A stretch of DNA of 53,424 nt from Bradyrhizobium sp. CCH5-F6 (GCF_001556045.1 NZ_LSIC01000188.1:1-53424); one strand, 5' to 3'; positions 1 to 9,356 are shown, counted from the stretch's first letter. The notes: generated by a model not told the origin, from the sequence alone. Translations and numbers: made by a program.

Positions 1-527
1 GGGTGGGAGGGCGGCTGATGTTGATGTACCGAAGATTGGATCAGAATTGTCAGCCGAAAGCGGTCGCACGGCTGATTCAGCAGCTGCGCGCAGGCCTCAG
101 GCGCGCCGGTCGCCGCGATACGCACATCGGATTCATCATTGGTCCTTTCCCGACACTTTTCTGCGCCACGGGACAAGGAGGCTTTCAGATCGACATCGAA
201 TTCGCGATGTGGGGCGATTCGTTCGAAGAAGGTTGCATCGTTTTTCCGATGTCGTCGGCATCCTGGAGCAAGCAATTAACGAATGTGAAAAGGCGATCAC
301 TCCACCCAAAATTGATTTCGCCGATCAACGGCGATGTTGGAAGGGATCAGACTCGCTTGTTGGGCAACGGTGAAGCAGTGCGGGCCGCTTCTCGGTGCCA
401 ACGGCAGCCATCGACACGTGGAAGTCGCAACGGCTGGCTCGGTTTTCTCCGCATACATGTCGGCCATTGTCCACCGAACAGTCGGCTTTCGTGCCGCATC
501 AGTTCATTGCAAACGCCGCGCGGCATC
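1..527. other. No supportable gene
   Basis: Open frames exist on both strands, but none gives a protein I recognise and none has a convincing ribosome-binding site. The stretch may be the edge of a decayed gene to the left of the window. Nothing further can be supported. Confidence 0.4.
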
Positions 528-1166
528 TTAGCCGGCGGTGAACATTGACTTGAGCGCAACACCTCTCGGTACGAACATTGGCACGCTTTGGCGATACTGC
601 CGGTATGCATTGCCGAGCCGTTCAACGAGCTGTTCTTCTTCCCGGTGCGCCAAACGTACATAAACGGCGAGGATGGCCGGCGAGAGCAGCAGCGTCACAA
701 TGGTTGGCCAGTGAATGAGCTGCCCAAGGATGACCAGGAAGATGCCCGTGTACTGCGGATGCCGCATCAGCCCGTAAACGCCATCGGTGACAAGGCGACC
801 AGCGGCGAAGTAGATCTTCACCCATCCCTTCACAATCAAAAGCGCGCCCACCAGCATCACACTGACGCCAAGCGCCATTTCCACCAGTGCGCCAACGCTC
901 CCGTAGCCGAGTAGCGTTGCCCAGAGATGCCCGCTAACGTGGGCCAGCGGAATGTCCAAACCGAAAAAACCCGTAAGCAGGTAGATTGTCAGAGGAAAGC
1001 CGTACATTTCGCCGTAGAGTGCAATAATGAAGGCCTGCAGCAGACCTGCACCCACCCATTCGCGTCGATCGGCCGGGGCAACGAAATGGTAGAGAGCCCA
1101 CGACACCAACAAGATCATGAGCACTGCATACGGCCAGTATTGCACAAAGTCGCGATATTGACTCAT
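528..1166 (-). CDS. Isoprenylcysteine carboxyl methyltransferase-like integral membrane protein
   Basis: The 212-residue protein has about five hydrophobic segments. It also has the C-terminal signature of the ICMT/PEMT-like family: a glycine-containing turn, then GLMRHPQYTGIF, then a basic YVRLAHREEEQLVERLG stretch near the end. Family members are membrane methyltransferases using S-adenosylmethionine; the substrate of bacterial versions next to metal genes is unknown. The start is the ATG at 1166 (MSQYRDF), because the longer reading frame to 1217 begins with a low-complexity leader unlike the family. It stands alone, upstream of and divergent in function from the copper operon, with a 265-base gap to cueR that holds nothing recognisable. 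Confidence 0.75.
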   Translation of the reverse strand: MSQYRDFVQYWPYAVLMILLVSWALYHFVAPADRREWVGAGLLQAFIIALYGEMYGFPLTIYLLTGFFGLDIPLAHVSGHLWATLLGYGSVGALVEMALGVSVMLVGALLIVKGWVKIYFAAGRLVTDGVYGLMRHPQYTGIFLVILGQLIHWPTIVTLLLSPAILAVYVRLAHREEEQLVERLGNAYRQYRQSVPMFVPRGVALKSMFTAG

Positions 1167-1431
1167 AACCTCGTCGCTCACAGTTGCCGGACTCCGTCTT
1201 CCCGGCGCGCCGCACATCCCGGTCTGTCATGTGCTTCCTAGCTGGTCGTTCGCCAACACCTCGCCCGCAACATAAAGAACAACCAAGCATTCAATCTTTT
1301 GCCTGTGCGGCATATCGCCGTTCCCGCGCGGGAAGGTTGATTTCGAATCAAACAGTTGAGGATGGCATCGCTGCGAGCGCGGCTGCAAAGCAATGACCTG
1401 CAGTGCATGGCCGCCATTTCTTGTCGACCTC

Positions 1432-1914
1432 CTATGGTCTCTTCCCTGGGCGTCTGATGGTTGCACTGTGCGAAGATAGAAGGCGGTCTCGTGCCGATGC
1501 CGTGACTGGTGCCGAAGTTCCTGACCCAAGATCATCAAGAATCGGACAGTCAGGCCTGTCATCGCCGCGGCATTTCTCCGCCAGGTGCTGCAACGCCTGC
1601 TTGATGGTCTCGAGCTCGACAATCTTGCGGTCGAGATCGTCGATGTGGAGCAGCGCGAGGCGCTTTACCTCGCGGCTCGGTCGATTGCGATCGCGATAGA
1701 GAGCAAGCAGCTGCTCGATCTCGCTAAGGGAAAAACCCAGGCCTCGCGCCCGGTTGATGAAGCGCAGGACCTCGACTTCCTTGTCGCTGTATGCGCGGTA
1801 CTTGTTCTCTCCCCGAGCCGCCGGGCCGACCAAGCCGACGCTCTCATAATAGCGGATGGTCTTTGGCGGCACCCCGGAACGCTGGGCGGCCTGCCCGATC
1901 GTCATCGGCTCCAT
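1432..1914 (-). CDS. cueR: CueR-like MerR-family copper-responsive regulator
   Basis: This is a 160-residue MerR-family activator. The N-terminal winged helix-turn-helix (TIGQAAQRSGVPPKTIRYYE, residues 5-24) is followed by a long dimerisation helix. A C-terminal metal loop has Cys115 and Cys123, eight residues apart as in CueR (Cys112/Cys120 in E. coli), so Cu(I)/Ag(I) sensing is expected. GGAGG lies 8 bases before the ATG at 1914. The gene starts one base after the copA stop codon, so the two form an operon in which the regulator is co-transcribed with its target. The C-terminal tail after residue 130 is longer than in E. coli CueR. I could not identify its operator. Confidence 0.88.
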   Translation of the reverse strand: MEPMTIGQAAQRSGVPPKTIRYYESVGLVGPAARGENKYRAYSDKEVEVLRFINRARGLGFSLSEIEQLLALYRDRNRPSREVKRLALLHIDDLDRKIVELETIKQALQHLAEKCRGDDRPDCPILDDLGSGTSAPVTASARDRLLSSHSATIRRPGKRP

Positions 1915-1915
1915 C

Positions 1916-4111
1916 TCACGATCCTCCAATTTGCGGGGCTGGTGCGAGCGATTGATCCGAGCGCATTGCATGTCGACCGGTCGCAGCCGGTCGCCAGCGT
2001 CTTAGCAACAAGGCATCTGTGACCACGCTAACCGACGAGAGCGCCATCGCCGCGCCGGCAACGACCGGGCTCAGGAGCCCGAAGGCAGCAAGCGGCAGGC
2101 CGATGACATTGTAGATGAACGCCCAAAACAGGCCTTGCCGGATTTTGTTATAGGTGGCGCGGCTTACCGCGATGGCATCACCGATCAGCAGCGGATCGCC
2201 GCGCATCAGCGTGATGCCCGCGGTCTCCATCGCGACATCGGCGCCGGTGCCCATTGCGATCCCGACATCGGCGGCGGCGAGCGCCGGCGCATCGTTGACG
2301 CCGTCGCCGGCCATGCCGACGCGCTTGCCTTGCGCTTGCTGGCGCTGCACTTCGGCGGCCTTTTCTGACGGCAGCACGCCGGCGAGCACGCGGTCGATCC
2401 CAAGCTGAGCGGCTACCGCCGCAGCCGTCCGTTCGTTGTCGCCGGTCAGCAGCAGGGTGTCGACGCCGATTTCGCGCAGATGGCGCACCGCCTCGCGCGC
2501 GGTCGGCTTCACGGGGTCGGCAACGGCGATGATTCCGCGCAGCCGCACTGCCGGCGCAAGCTCGGCAACCCACATCACGGTGCGACCGCGCTCCTCGAGC
2601 TCGACAGCCCGCGTTGCGAGCGGCTCAAGGCTCACATGGTGATTGGCCATGAGCCGGCGATTGCCGATGACAATCACCCGACCATCAACGTTGGCCGTCA
2701 GCCCCAGGCCGGCGTGGCTCTGGAAATCGATCAGCTTCGGCAGCTCGCGATCTTTTGCCTTCGTCAGCACCGCCTTGGCCAGCGGGTGCTCGCTGCCGGT
2801 CTGCGCGGCGGCGGCGAGCCCGAGCAACTGGTCCTCGTCTCCGTCGCAGGCGACCATCTCGGTCACGGCAGGCCTGCCTTCGGTCACCGTTCCCGTCTTG
2901 TCGAGAATAATGGTTTCGAGCCTGTACGCTCGTTCGAGCGCCTCGGCATCCCGAATCAGGATGCCAGCTCTGGCGGCTGCGCCAGTGCCGACCATCAGCG
3001 CCGTCGGAGTGGCAAGGCCAAGCGAGCATGGACAGGCGATCACCATGACCGATACCGCCGCGACGACCCCAGCGGTCACGTCGCCGGCTATCAGCCACCA
3101 GCCGAGGAAGGACGTAAGCGCGACGGCAAGCACGATCGGAACGAACACCGCGGAGACGCGGTCGACCAGACGTTGGATTGGCGGCTTCTTCGCCTGGGCA
3201 TGCTCGACCAGGGCGATGATACGCGACAGCATCGATTGTTCACCGACGGCCTTCGTCTCCGCCCGCAACAACCCGCTGCCGTTGATCGAGCCGCCGGTGA
3301 TCTTGTCGTCAGTCTGCTTCGCCACCGGCAGGCTTTCTCCAGCCAACAAGCTCTCGTCGACTTCGCTCCGCCCGGACAGCACAACCGCATCGACCGGGAT
3401 GCGTTCGCCGGGACGCACGATGATGACGTCGCCGACTGCCACGTCCGCAACCGGCATTTCGATGTCGCCGCCCTCGCGTTCGATGCGCGCCCGCTCGGGC
3501 CGCAGCGACATCAGCGCCTGGATGGCGGCGGTTGTGGAGCGCTTGGCGCGCGCTTCCAGCCAGCGTCCCACCATGATCAGGGCGATAACCGCCGCTGCGG
3601 CTTCGAAGTAGAGGTGTGTGCCGGCAGGCCCGGCGAGCATCAGGTAAAGGCTGTCGAAGTAGGCGGCCGACGTGCCGAGCGAGACCAGCAGATCCATGTT
3701 GCCGGTGCGGGCGCGCAACGCCTTCCAAGCGCCCACATAGAAGCGCCAGCCGATAACGAACTGAACTGGCGTTGCGAGCAGAAGTTGCAGCCAGCCCGGC
3801 AGCATGATCCCGAGCATCGGCAGCAGCAACGGCGCGCTCAACACAACTGCGGCGACGATCCGCCGCGTCTCGCGCCGCAGCCGCCACTCGTGGGCGGCAA
3901 CGATCGCCCGGTCGCGTCCTCGGTTGCCTGTCAGAAGCTCGGCGTCGTATCCGGCCTGCCGGACCGCGGCGACCAGATCGGAGGGCCGCGACAGCCCGGC
4001 GATCCCCTCGACCGACGCTTTCTCGCTCGCCAGGTTGACCTCGGCCCGGGTGATTCCGGATACGCGCTTTAGCGCCGCTTCGACTCGGCCGGCGCAGGTG
4101 GCGCAGGTCAT
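1916..4111 (-). CDS. copA: Copper-exporting P1B-type ATPase, main body (frameshifted from its first HMA domain)
   Basis: This frame holds the second heavy-metal-associated domain (MTCATCAGR) and the transmembrane and catalytic core of a Cu(I) ATPase. It shows the CPC ion-binding triad (VIACPCSLGLA, around residue 357), the phosphorylation motif DKTGT (around 402), SEHPLA, GDGVNDAP (around 601), and late-helix YN and MALSS motifs. Its role is copper export across the inner membrane. The ATG at 4111 lies inside the HMA motif and cuts off the first strand of that domain, so it is unlikely to be the true start. Sequence continuous with HMA domain 1 appears if one base is restored in the C-run at 4141-4144, giving GYEFPRETRELAISGMTCAT. 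A single gene 4383-1916, frameshifted, is the likely original state. It is followed at once by cueR. Confidence 0.85.
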   Translation of the reverse strand: MTCATCAGRVEAALKRVSGITRAEVNLASEKASVEGIAGLSRPSDLVAAVRQAGYDAELLTGNRGRDRAIVAAHEWRLRRETRRIVAAVVLSAPLLLPMLGIMLPGWLQLLLATPVQFVIGWRFYVGAWKALRARTGNMDLLVSLGTSAAYFDSLYLMLAGPAGTHLYFEAAAAVIALIMVGRWLEARAKRSTTAAIQALMSLRPERARIEREGGDIEMPVADVAVGDVIIVRPGERIPVDAVVLSGRSEVDESLLAGESLPVAKQTDDKITGGSINGSGLLRAETKAVGEQSMLSRIIALVEHAQAKKPPIQRLVDRVSAVFVPIVLAVALTSFLGWWLIAGDVTAGVVAAVSVMVIACPCSLGLATPTALMVGTGAAARAGILIRDAEALERAYRLETIILDKTGTVTEGRPAVTEMVACDGDEDQLLGLAAAAQTGSEHPLAKAVLTKAKDRELPKLIDFQSHAGLGLTANVDGRVIVIGNRRLMANHHVSLEPLATRAVELEERGRTVMWVAELAPAVRLRGIIAVADPVKPTAREAVRHLREIGVDTLLLTGDNERTAAAVAAQLGIDRVLAGVLPSEKAAEVQRQQAQGKRVGMAGDGVNDAPALAAADVGIAMGTGADVAMETAGITLMRGDPLLIGDAIAVSRATYNKIRQGLFWAFIYNVIGLPLAAFGLLSPVVAGAAMALSSVSVVTDALLLRRWRPAATGRHAMRSDQSLAPAPQIGGS

Positions 4112-4383
4112 CCCGGAAATGGCGAGTTCGCGCGTCTCGCGGGGAACTCGTAGCCCGCCTGCTCGACCGCTTGGGCAAGGGCAACCGGCGTCAATTGCCT
4201 GCGATCGAACTCAATGTCGGCACGCTCGGTCGAAATATTGACGGTGGCCTGCACACCCGGGAGCGCCGAAAGGGCCTTTTCGACGCGCCCCACGCAGGTT
4301 GCACAGCTCATTCCCTCGATCGGAAGAGTGACGTGCGTGCGATCAGCAGCAGCCGCTTCAGCGATGCTCATTGGTTTGCCCAT
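4108..4383 (-). CDS. Detached N-terminal HMA copper-binding domain of copA
   Basis: This 91-residue open frame holds a complete HMA domain with the metal motif GMSCATC and a normal domain end (AQAVEQAGYE). Its last 12 residues are out-of-frame copA sequence. It ends in an ATGA overlap with the copA body frame at 4108-4111. Read literally, it would encode a free copper chaperone of CopZ type translationally coupled to CopA. More conservatively, it is the 5' end of copA separated by a one-base deletion. The ATG at 4383 has AGAGGCGAG upstream; an in-frame ATG at 4371 is an alternative. Confidence 0.7.
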   Translation of the reverse strand: MGKPMSIAEAAAADRTHVTLPIEGMSCATCVGRVEKALSALPGVQATVNISTERADIEFDRRQLTPVALAQAVEQAGYEFPARRANSPFPG

Positions 4384-4678
4384 TCGTTGCGCTCGCCTCT
4401 GTGACCGAGGCGCACAAACCCGACGACAATTTGGCAGGGCCGGCAGAATGGTCATATCGGCCGGAGCTCACCTCACGGGCTCAAACGCTAGGCTCAACGG
4501 AACGACCCGGCAGATTGCTTGTTCATCGCCCAACCCGTCACGCGATTGTGACTGCTCCGAGCAAGCCCCGGCACTGCTTGGCGGGGTTTTCGGAGAGCGC
4601 TCGCTTTGATCCACCTGATCAGGGCGACGGATTGGAGGCTGAGCACACCACTACGCATCGGCTCCAAAGGAGATTGGC

Positions 4679-5512
4679 ATGCCGCCCCTGGACACGGTGA
4701 TGATCACGGGAAGCAGCGGCTTCATCGGGTCAGCCCTCGTAAACAAGCTTGCGGGGCGTTTCAGACTCGTCGGATTCGACAAGATCGCAAGTCGAACACC
4801 ACCGCCTGCTGCCGAGTGTGTCTGCATCGATCTGACGAATAAGGATGCAATTGAGGCCGCATTCGAGCGCGTGCGCATCGCCTACGGCGATCGAATCTGC
4901 TCCGTGATCCATCTGGCCGCGTACTACGACCTCTCCGGCGAGCACAGTCCGTTATATGAGCAGATCACCGTACGGGGCACTGAACGACTTCTGGAGCAGC
5001 TCAAGAATTTTCAGGTCGAACAGTTCGTCTTTTCGAGCACGATGCTCGTGCACGCGCCGACCGATCCTGGCCAGCGGATCAGCGAGGAATCCCCGATCGA
5101 TCCGCGCTGGCCATATCCGCAGTCGAAGGTCGAAACCGAGGCTCTCATCCGAGAGCAGCACGGCAACATTCCTGTTGTCCTGCTGCGGCTCGCTGGGGTC
5201 TACGACGACCGCTGCCACTCGGCGTTCCTGTCGCAACAGATTGCGCGCATCTACGAGCGGCAATGGCTCAGCCACCTGTTTCCAGGTGACATCCGCCGTG
5301 GTCAAGCTTCCGTCCATTTGGATGACGTCACGGACGCGCTTGCTGCATTGATCGCCAAGCGAGGCGAACTGCCAAAGGAATCGACCCTGCTGGTCGGCGA
5401 GCCAGAGACGCTGAGCTACGACGAAGTGCAGCGCCTCGTTGGGCGCCTCCTCCGCTGGCGTCACCCTGATGTCGGCGCCCCCCTCCCATTGGGACGAAAT
5501 GATGATGGGTAA
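4679..5512 (+). CDS. NAD(P)-dependent epimerase/dehydratase, C-terminally truncated
   Basis: This is an extended short-chain dehydrogenase/reductase fold. The nucleotide-binding motif GSSGFIGS is near residues 10-17, HLAAYYD follows the fourth strand, and the catalytic tyrosine/lysine pair is in YPQSK near residue 147. The family acts on nucleotide sugars or similar alcohols; the substrate is not visible. AAGGAG lies 7 bases before the ATG. Homologous sequence appears to stop near 5455 (EVQRLVGRLL), after which about 18 unrelated residues lead to the stop. That tail overlaps, in another frame, the C-terminal half of an NrsF protein, so a deletion has joined two genes. The NAD-binding core is intact, but any C-terminal extension is lost. 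Confidence 0.75.
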   Translation: MPPLDTVMITGSSGFIGSALVNKLAGRFRLVGFDKIASRTPPPAAECVCIDLTNKDAIEAAFERVRIAYGDRICSVIHLAAYYDLSGEHSPLYEQITVRGTERLLEQLKNFQVEQFVFSSTMLVHAPTDPGQRISEESPIDPRWPYPQSKVETEALIREQHGNIPVVLLRLAGVYDDRCHSAFLSQQIARIYERQWLSHLFPGDIRRGQASVHLDDVTDALAALIAKRGELPKESTLLVGEPETLSYDEVQRLVGRLLRWRHPDVGAPLPLGRNDDG

Positions 5513-5780
5513 CGGCTGGCTCGAATGCCTCGTATCCATTCCGATCATCGCGGTCGTGCCCTTCGCGATTGTAATGTGGGCGGTTCGAATGGCCGCGCCG
5601 ACCAATCTGACGAGGACCGGCGCTTTGGCCGGTCTGGTGGCGGGTAGCATCAGTGCCGTCGCGTACGCGCTGCACTGCACCGACGACAGTTTTCCCTTTG
5701 TTGCCCTCTGGTACGGGCGAACAATCATACTCTGCACCCTGGCCGGCGGCGCGCTTGGACCTCGGATATTGCGTTGGTAG
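5469..5780 (+). pseudogene. C-terminal fragment of an NrsF (DUF1109) anti-sigma factor
   Basis: From the residues PPSHWDEMMMG onward the frame aligns with the C-terminal half of the complete NrsF protein encoded just downstream, which has PPADWEAMLMG at the same point. The two agree to the last residues (GPRILRW against GPKMLRW). The N-terminal half with the first membrane helices is missing and is replaced by the end of the epimerase gene. It is a remnant of a tandem duplication cut by a deletion. I see no ribosome-binding site that would make it a functional gene. Confidence 0.75.
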
Positions 5781-5879
5781 GCAATGCTTCGGAAGCGATC
5801 AAAACGGTGTGAGTGTGTAACCGCGAGGCGATCTGCGACGAAATAACTGGCACATACGAAAGCAGATCGGTGACGTGTC

Positions 5880-6524
5880 ATGCGTACTGCCGAGCTTATT
5901 GAACTGCTTAGTGCTCGCTTGCAGCCGGTTGACAGGCGCCAATTGACGCGCAGCGTTGCTCTTTCGGTGGGCTTCGGTTTTGCTGCAGCGATCATCGCGA
6001 CAGCCCTGCTGTATGGCTTCCGCACCGATCTTGATCGCACAAGATCGGTTCTTTTCTTGCTGTTTAAACTCGCCTTCGCGTCAACGGTCGTGCTGGTCGG
6101 ATTGGCTTGGCTGTTGCGGTTAGCCCGCCCCGGTGCTGAGCACGGATCGAAATACCTCGCGCTCGCGACCTTGCCTTTTGCCACTCTCTGCACGCTCGCA
6201 GTTATCAATCTCCTTCTCGTTCCCCCGGCCGATTGGGAAGCAATGCTGATGGGGCACGAGTGGCGGAAGTGCCTTTTCTCCATCCCAATCCTCGCGACGG
6301 CGCCATTCGCGGCGCTTGTCTGGGCTCTGCGCAGAGGAGCTCCTACCGATTTGAAGCGGTCCGGCGCTGTGGCGGGCCTGGTTGCCGGGGGGATGGGTGC
6401 TACCGCGTATGCGCTTCATGGCACCGGCGACCAGTTTCCTTACATTGCGCTTTGGTACAGTGGAACGCTGGCGCTATGCGCCCTCGCCGGCGCAGTCCTC
6501 GGGCCGAAGATGCTGCGATGGTAA
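5880..6524 (+). CDS. NrsF/DUF1109-family membrane anti-sigma factor
   Basis: The 214-residue integral membrane protein has six hydrophobic segments. It starts with the family's RTAELIELLSARLQPV N-terminus and has the W..MLMGHEW..CL.SIP loop and the YALHGTGDQ segment typical of DUF1109/NrsF proteins. Known members hold an ECF sigma factor (SigF type) at the inner membrane and release it under metal or oxidative stress. No ECF sigma gene is visible beside it, although the usual arrangement is a sigma gene directly upstream. The upstream neighbour is the fragment of a second copy, so the sigma gene may have been lost in the same deletion. Confidence 0.8.
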   Translation: MRTAELIELLSARLQPVDRRQLTRSVALSVGFGFAAAIIATALLYGFRTDLDRTRSVLFLLFKLAFASTVVLVGLAWLLRLARPGAEHGSKYLALATLPFATLCTLAVINLLLVPPADWEAMLMGHEWRKCLFSIPILATAPFAALVWALRRGAPTDLKRSGAVAGLVAGGMGATAYALHGTGDQFPYIALWYSGTLALCALAGAVLGPKMLRW

Positions 6525-6897
6525 ACTGCTTCCTGTCTCGGTTTGGTTGTTCGCTTCGGCAGCCTGCGTAGTCCTCACGAGTCCTTTGCGGCAAGTCCAG
6601 TCCGCTCACGCCCGGCTTCTAAGCGGTCACCATCGCAGTCTGTCTTGGAGCGCCGATCACTGCTTCCCTGCTGGAAAACAGGCACGGCGACCGATCGTGG
6701 TACTGCCGGGTTAATTCCGATTGCGGTCGTCATCCCTTCAGCTCCGGCGGTTCCAGCATTGGAACCTAGATCAGGTCGAGGCGGTGCAGTCAGAATGTAT
6801 TTACTTAGTGGGTCGCAGGAGTATTGTGGCATCAAATAACAGATTGTGGCGTGCCAAGATGGCCCGCGTGCGGCAACCGAGCTAGTTTACCGAAGCT
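6525..6897. other. Intergenic region, nothing recognised
   Basis: This 373-base stretch lies between nrsF and the SPW-repeat gene. Reading frames are short and unlike known families, and no clear terminator or promoter stands out. Confidence 0.4.
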
Positions 6898-7254
6898 GTG
6901 GTTGATTTGATCAACCTCACGATGGGTGTTTTGCTCTTCACGTCACCGTGGCTATTTGGGTTCAGCTCGGCTTTCGGCTGGCACACGTCCTGGATGGCGG
7001 GTGCCGCGATAACTATTCTAGCGATGTTTTCAATCGCCGATCTCTTCGAAGCCGTTCCCATGCCCGAAATCTTTGAAGAGGAAGAATGGATCATCCTGAC
7101 TATTGGCCTGTGGATCGCGATCTGCCCGTGGATCCTCGGCTTCCATGGGGACGTCAGCGCGAGTAATGTGCACTTTGCCATTGGGCTAATCATTGCTGGC
7201 CTCGCGGCTGTGGAGCTATGGTCGCTGCGCCACACCCCGCATTCAAAGGTGTGA
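6898..7254 (+). CDS. SPW-repeat membrane protein
   Basis: This 118-residue membrane protein has two copies of the SPW repeat (LLFTSPWLFGFS and IAICPWILGFHG), each following an amphipathic start and followed by a transmembrane segment. There are four predicted membrane helices in total. The function of the family is unknown. The first possible start after the upstream in-frame stop (6883) is GTG at 6898, with no strong ribosome-binding site; an internal ATG at 6922 is an alternative. It converges with the FTR1 gene. Confidence 0.75.
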   Translation: MVDLINLTMGVLLFTSPWLFGFSSAFGWHTSWMAGAAITILAMFSIADLFEAVPMPEIFEEEEWIILTIGLWIAICPWILGFHGDVSASNVHFAIGLIIAGLAAVELWSLRHTPHSKV

Positions 7255-7433
7255 ACCTCCAACGGTTCGACCGGCTCGGCCACCTCATATGCATGGCTTA
7301 AAGCGGCGGGTGCTGCATCTGTCTGTTATCTTTAGCCTGAAGGCACCGCGCGGCCTGACGTGTCAACGGGCCGGCCGGTCCACAATTCAGGCAGCTTTGT
7401 CATCCTGCCCACTGCCACTCCCAAGGCTCCATC

Positions 7434-9356
7434 CTATGCGGCCCTTCGCCGATTGAGGGCGAAGCCAATAGCTACAGCCGCCGTCATGAGTACCTGCGCC
7501 GCGATCGTTTGCATGGTTGGGAATAGACCAACCAACGAGATGCGTGGCACCGAGCGTAGCGGCGCGATGCTGACGATGCCGGCCTCCTGCAGGGCGGCGA
7601 TACCCTTGCCGGCCAGCACGACCGTCAGAACCGCCATGAGCCACGAACTGTAACTGAAGAACTTGCCGACTGGCAGCCGGCGGCTATAGCGCAGCATGGC
7701 CCACGCGATGACCGCCAGCGCCGCGCACGCGCTCAGTGCTCCGGCGAGTACCGTAGCGCCGTTTCCCTGGCTCCACAGCGCCGCGTAGAAGAGGATCGTC
7801 TCGAACACTTCTCGATAGACGACGATGAAAGCAAGCCCAAACAGCAACCAGGCCGAACTGCCGGACAACGCCTTCGCCATCTTTTCGCGAATGTAGCGCT
7901 GCCATTGGTCGGCTTGTGCCTTGCCGTGCATCCAGATGCCAACCGAGAGCAGGACGACAGCGGCGAAGACCGACCCGAACCCCTCCGTCAGCTCCCGGCT
8001 CGCGCCGCTGATCCCGATCACCCAGGTCGCGACGACCCAGGTCACGAAGCCGGCGACGAGCGCACCCACCCAACCCGCATGGACGTAGGGCATGACCTCC
8101 GTCCGTTCGGCCTTGCGGAGGAAGGCGATCATCGCAACCACGATCAGCAGCGCTTCCAGTCCCTCGCGCAGCAGGATCGTCGCCGCCCCGAGAAACGTTG
8201 ACAGGCCGCTCGCGGCGTCCGGGGAAAGCGATGCCTCCGCATCGTCAAAAAGTTCGTCGAGGACCTGCACGCGATCGGCGAGCGCATCGGCATTTTCTCC
8301 GCTCTGGATAGCGGCGCGGTAGTCGCCCATCGCGCCCTCGATCCGCTCCATAAGCGTACGATCACGCGCGCCCAGCGTCGGTTCGACCGTCTCGAATCCA
8401 TCGAGATAGGCAGACAAGGCCAGTTCGCCCGCATGCTGGCGGTCTCCCGCACGATAGGCGGCAAGGCTCTCGGTCAGGCGGCTGCGCACCAGGGACAGCG
8501 ATCCGGCCTGCTGCTGCGTGATCGCCTCGGGATGACGACGCAAATAAACCATGAGAGCGTCGGCCTTGTCCTGTCCGATCTTGCTCGCGAGCGCTGCGGG
8601 CGTCGTGCCGACAAGCGTCTTCAGATCGGGAACGAGCCGGCGAAGCGAGGCGTCCTGCTTCCACAGCCGCTCGCCTTCGGCCACAGCGGGATCGGGGAAG
8701 GCGAAATGACCGGCGTAGAACGCCAAAGCCCAACGATCATCGGTCGGAAGACCCTCGAAGCTCGGCATCGCGGCTCCGTCGAGACCTTGGGTAATCACCT
8801 GGTAGAGCGCGAACACGCTGCGCTGGCGAGCGCGCTCGGCGTCCGTGAACGCGATGGGCGGCGTATCAAGCTTGACGGCATCTGGTCCATGGCCGTCCCC
8901 GGCCTCGCCATGGCAGGCGGCGCAGTTCTGGCCGAATAACGTCGCACCGCGTGTGAAGTCCGGAACCTTGTTCGGCGCCAGCGGCACTGGGTAGGCCGCC
9001 AGCAACGCCGCCGCCAGGCCGCGCGCTATACCTGCGACTTGCTCGGCATCAGCCTTGTCTGCGATGGCGCGCTGCAGGCGGGCGGCCTCCGTCGCAAGCG
9101 CTTGCCGTTCCGGCTTCGGCGGGAGCGCACGGACCTTTGCGGCAATCGTCGCCGCGAACTCGTTCTGCTCGGCATATTCGGAAGGACTTGAGACCGACCC
9201 ATGCGACACGGCGCCGGCGTAATCCACCGCGATGTAATCCAACAGTCGCCACGTGGTTTCGACATCGCTCGTCGTGGCCCTCGCTGCGCCGCAGAACACC
9301 AGAGCGACCAGCATGGCAATCACTGCGAGACGCGACAGTAAAGATAGCAGACTCAC
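7434..9356 (-). CDS. Cytochrome c-FTR1 family iron permease
   Basis: This 640-residue protein has a signal peptide (cleavage near ARATT, residue 28). A periplasmic region follows with a cytochrome c domain (CAACH at 145-149; likely heme ligand Met197 in AAMPSF). Next come a helical linker and a C-terminal FTR1 permease with two iron-binding motifs, REGLE (397-401) and REVFE (515-519), and about seven membrane helices. FTR1 permeases import ferric iron after oxidation; fusion to a cytochrome domain suggests the electron acceptor is built in. It is a single-gene unit, convergent with the SPW gene. I could not identify a Fur or Irr site upstream. Confidence 0.85.
   Translation of the reverse strand: MSLLSLLSRLAVIAMLVALVFCGAARATTSDVETTWRLLDYIAVDYAGAVSHGSVSSPSEYAEQNEFAATIAAKVRALPPKPERQALATEAARLQRAIADKADAEQVAGIARGLAAALLAAYPVPLAPNKVPDFTRGATLFGQNCAACHGEAGDGHGPDAVKLDTPPIAFTDAERARQRSVFALYQVITQGLDGAAMPSFEGLPTDDRWALAFYAGHFAFPDPAVAEGERLWKQDASLRRLVPDLKTLVGTTPAALASKIGQDKADALMVYLRRHPEAITQQQAGSLSLVRSRLTESLAAYRAGDRQHAGELALSAYLDGFETVEPTLGARDRTLMERIEGAMGDYRAAIQSGENADALADRVQVLDELFDDAEASLSPDAASGLSTFLGAATILLREGLEALLIVVAMIAFLRKAERTEVMPYVHAGWVGALVAGFVTWVVATWVIGISGASRELTEGFGSVFAAVVLLSVGIWMHGKAQADQWQRYIREKMAKALSGSSAWLLFGLAFIVVYREVFETILFYAALWSQGNGATVLAGALSACAALAVIAWAMLRYSRRLPVGKFFSYSSWLMAVLTVVLAGKGIAALQEAGIVSIAPLRSVPRISLVGLFPTMQTIAAQVLMTAAVAIGFALNRRRAA

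Noticed and set aside
2480..4072. 530-codon plus-strand open frame opposite copA
   Set aside because: Composition is that of the antisense strand of a GC-rich gene; no domain is recognised.
4456..4540. Repeated GGCTCAA-type sequence upstream of copA as a CueR operator
   Set aside because: The spacing and symmetry do not match MerR-family operators with a 19-base promoter spacer, and no convincing -10 box follows.
4566..4591. Hairpin CCCCG...CGGGG followed by TTTT upstream of the epimerase gene
   Set aside because: It looks like a terminator on the plus strand, but no plus-strand gene precedes it, so I did not annotate it.
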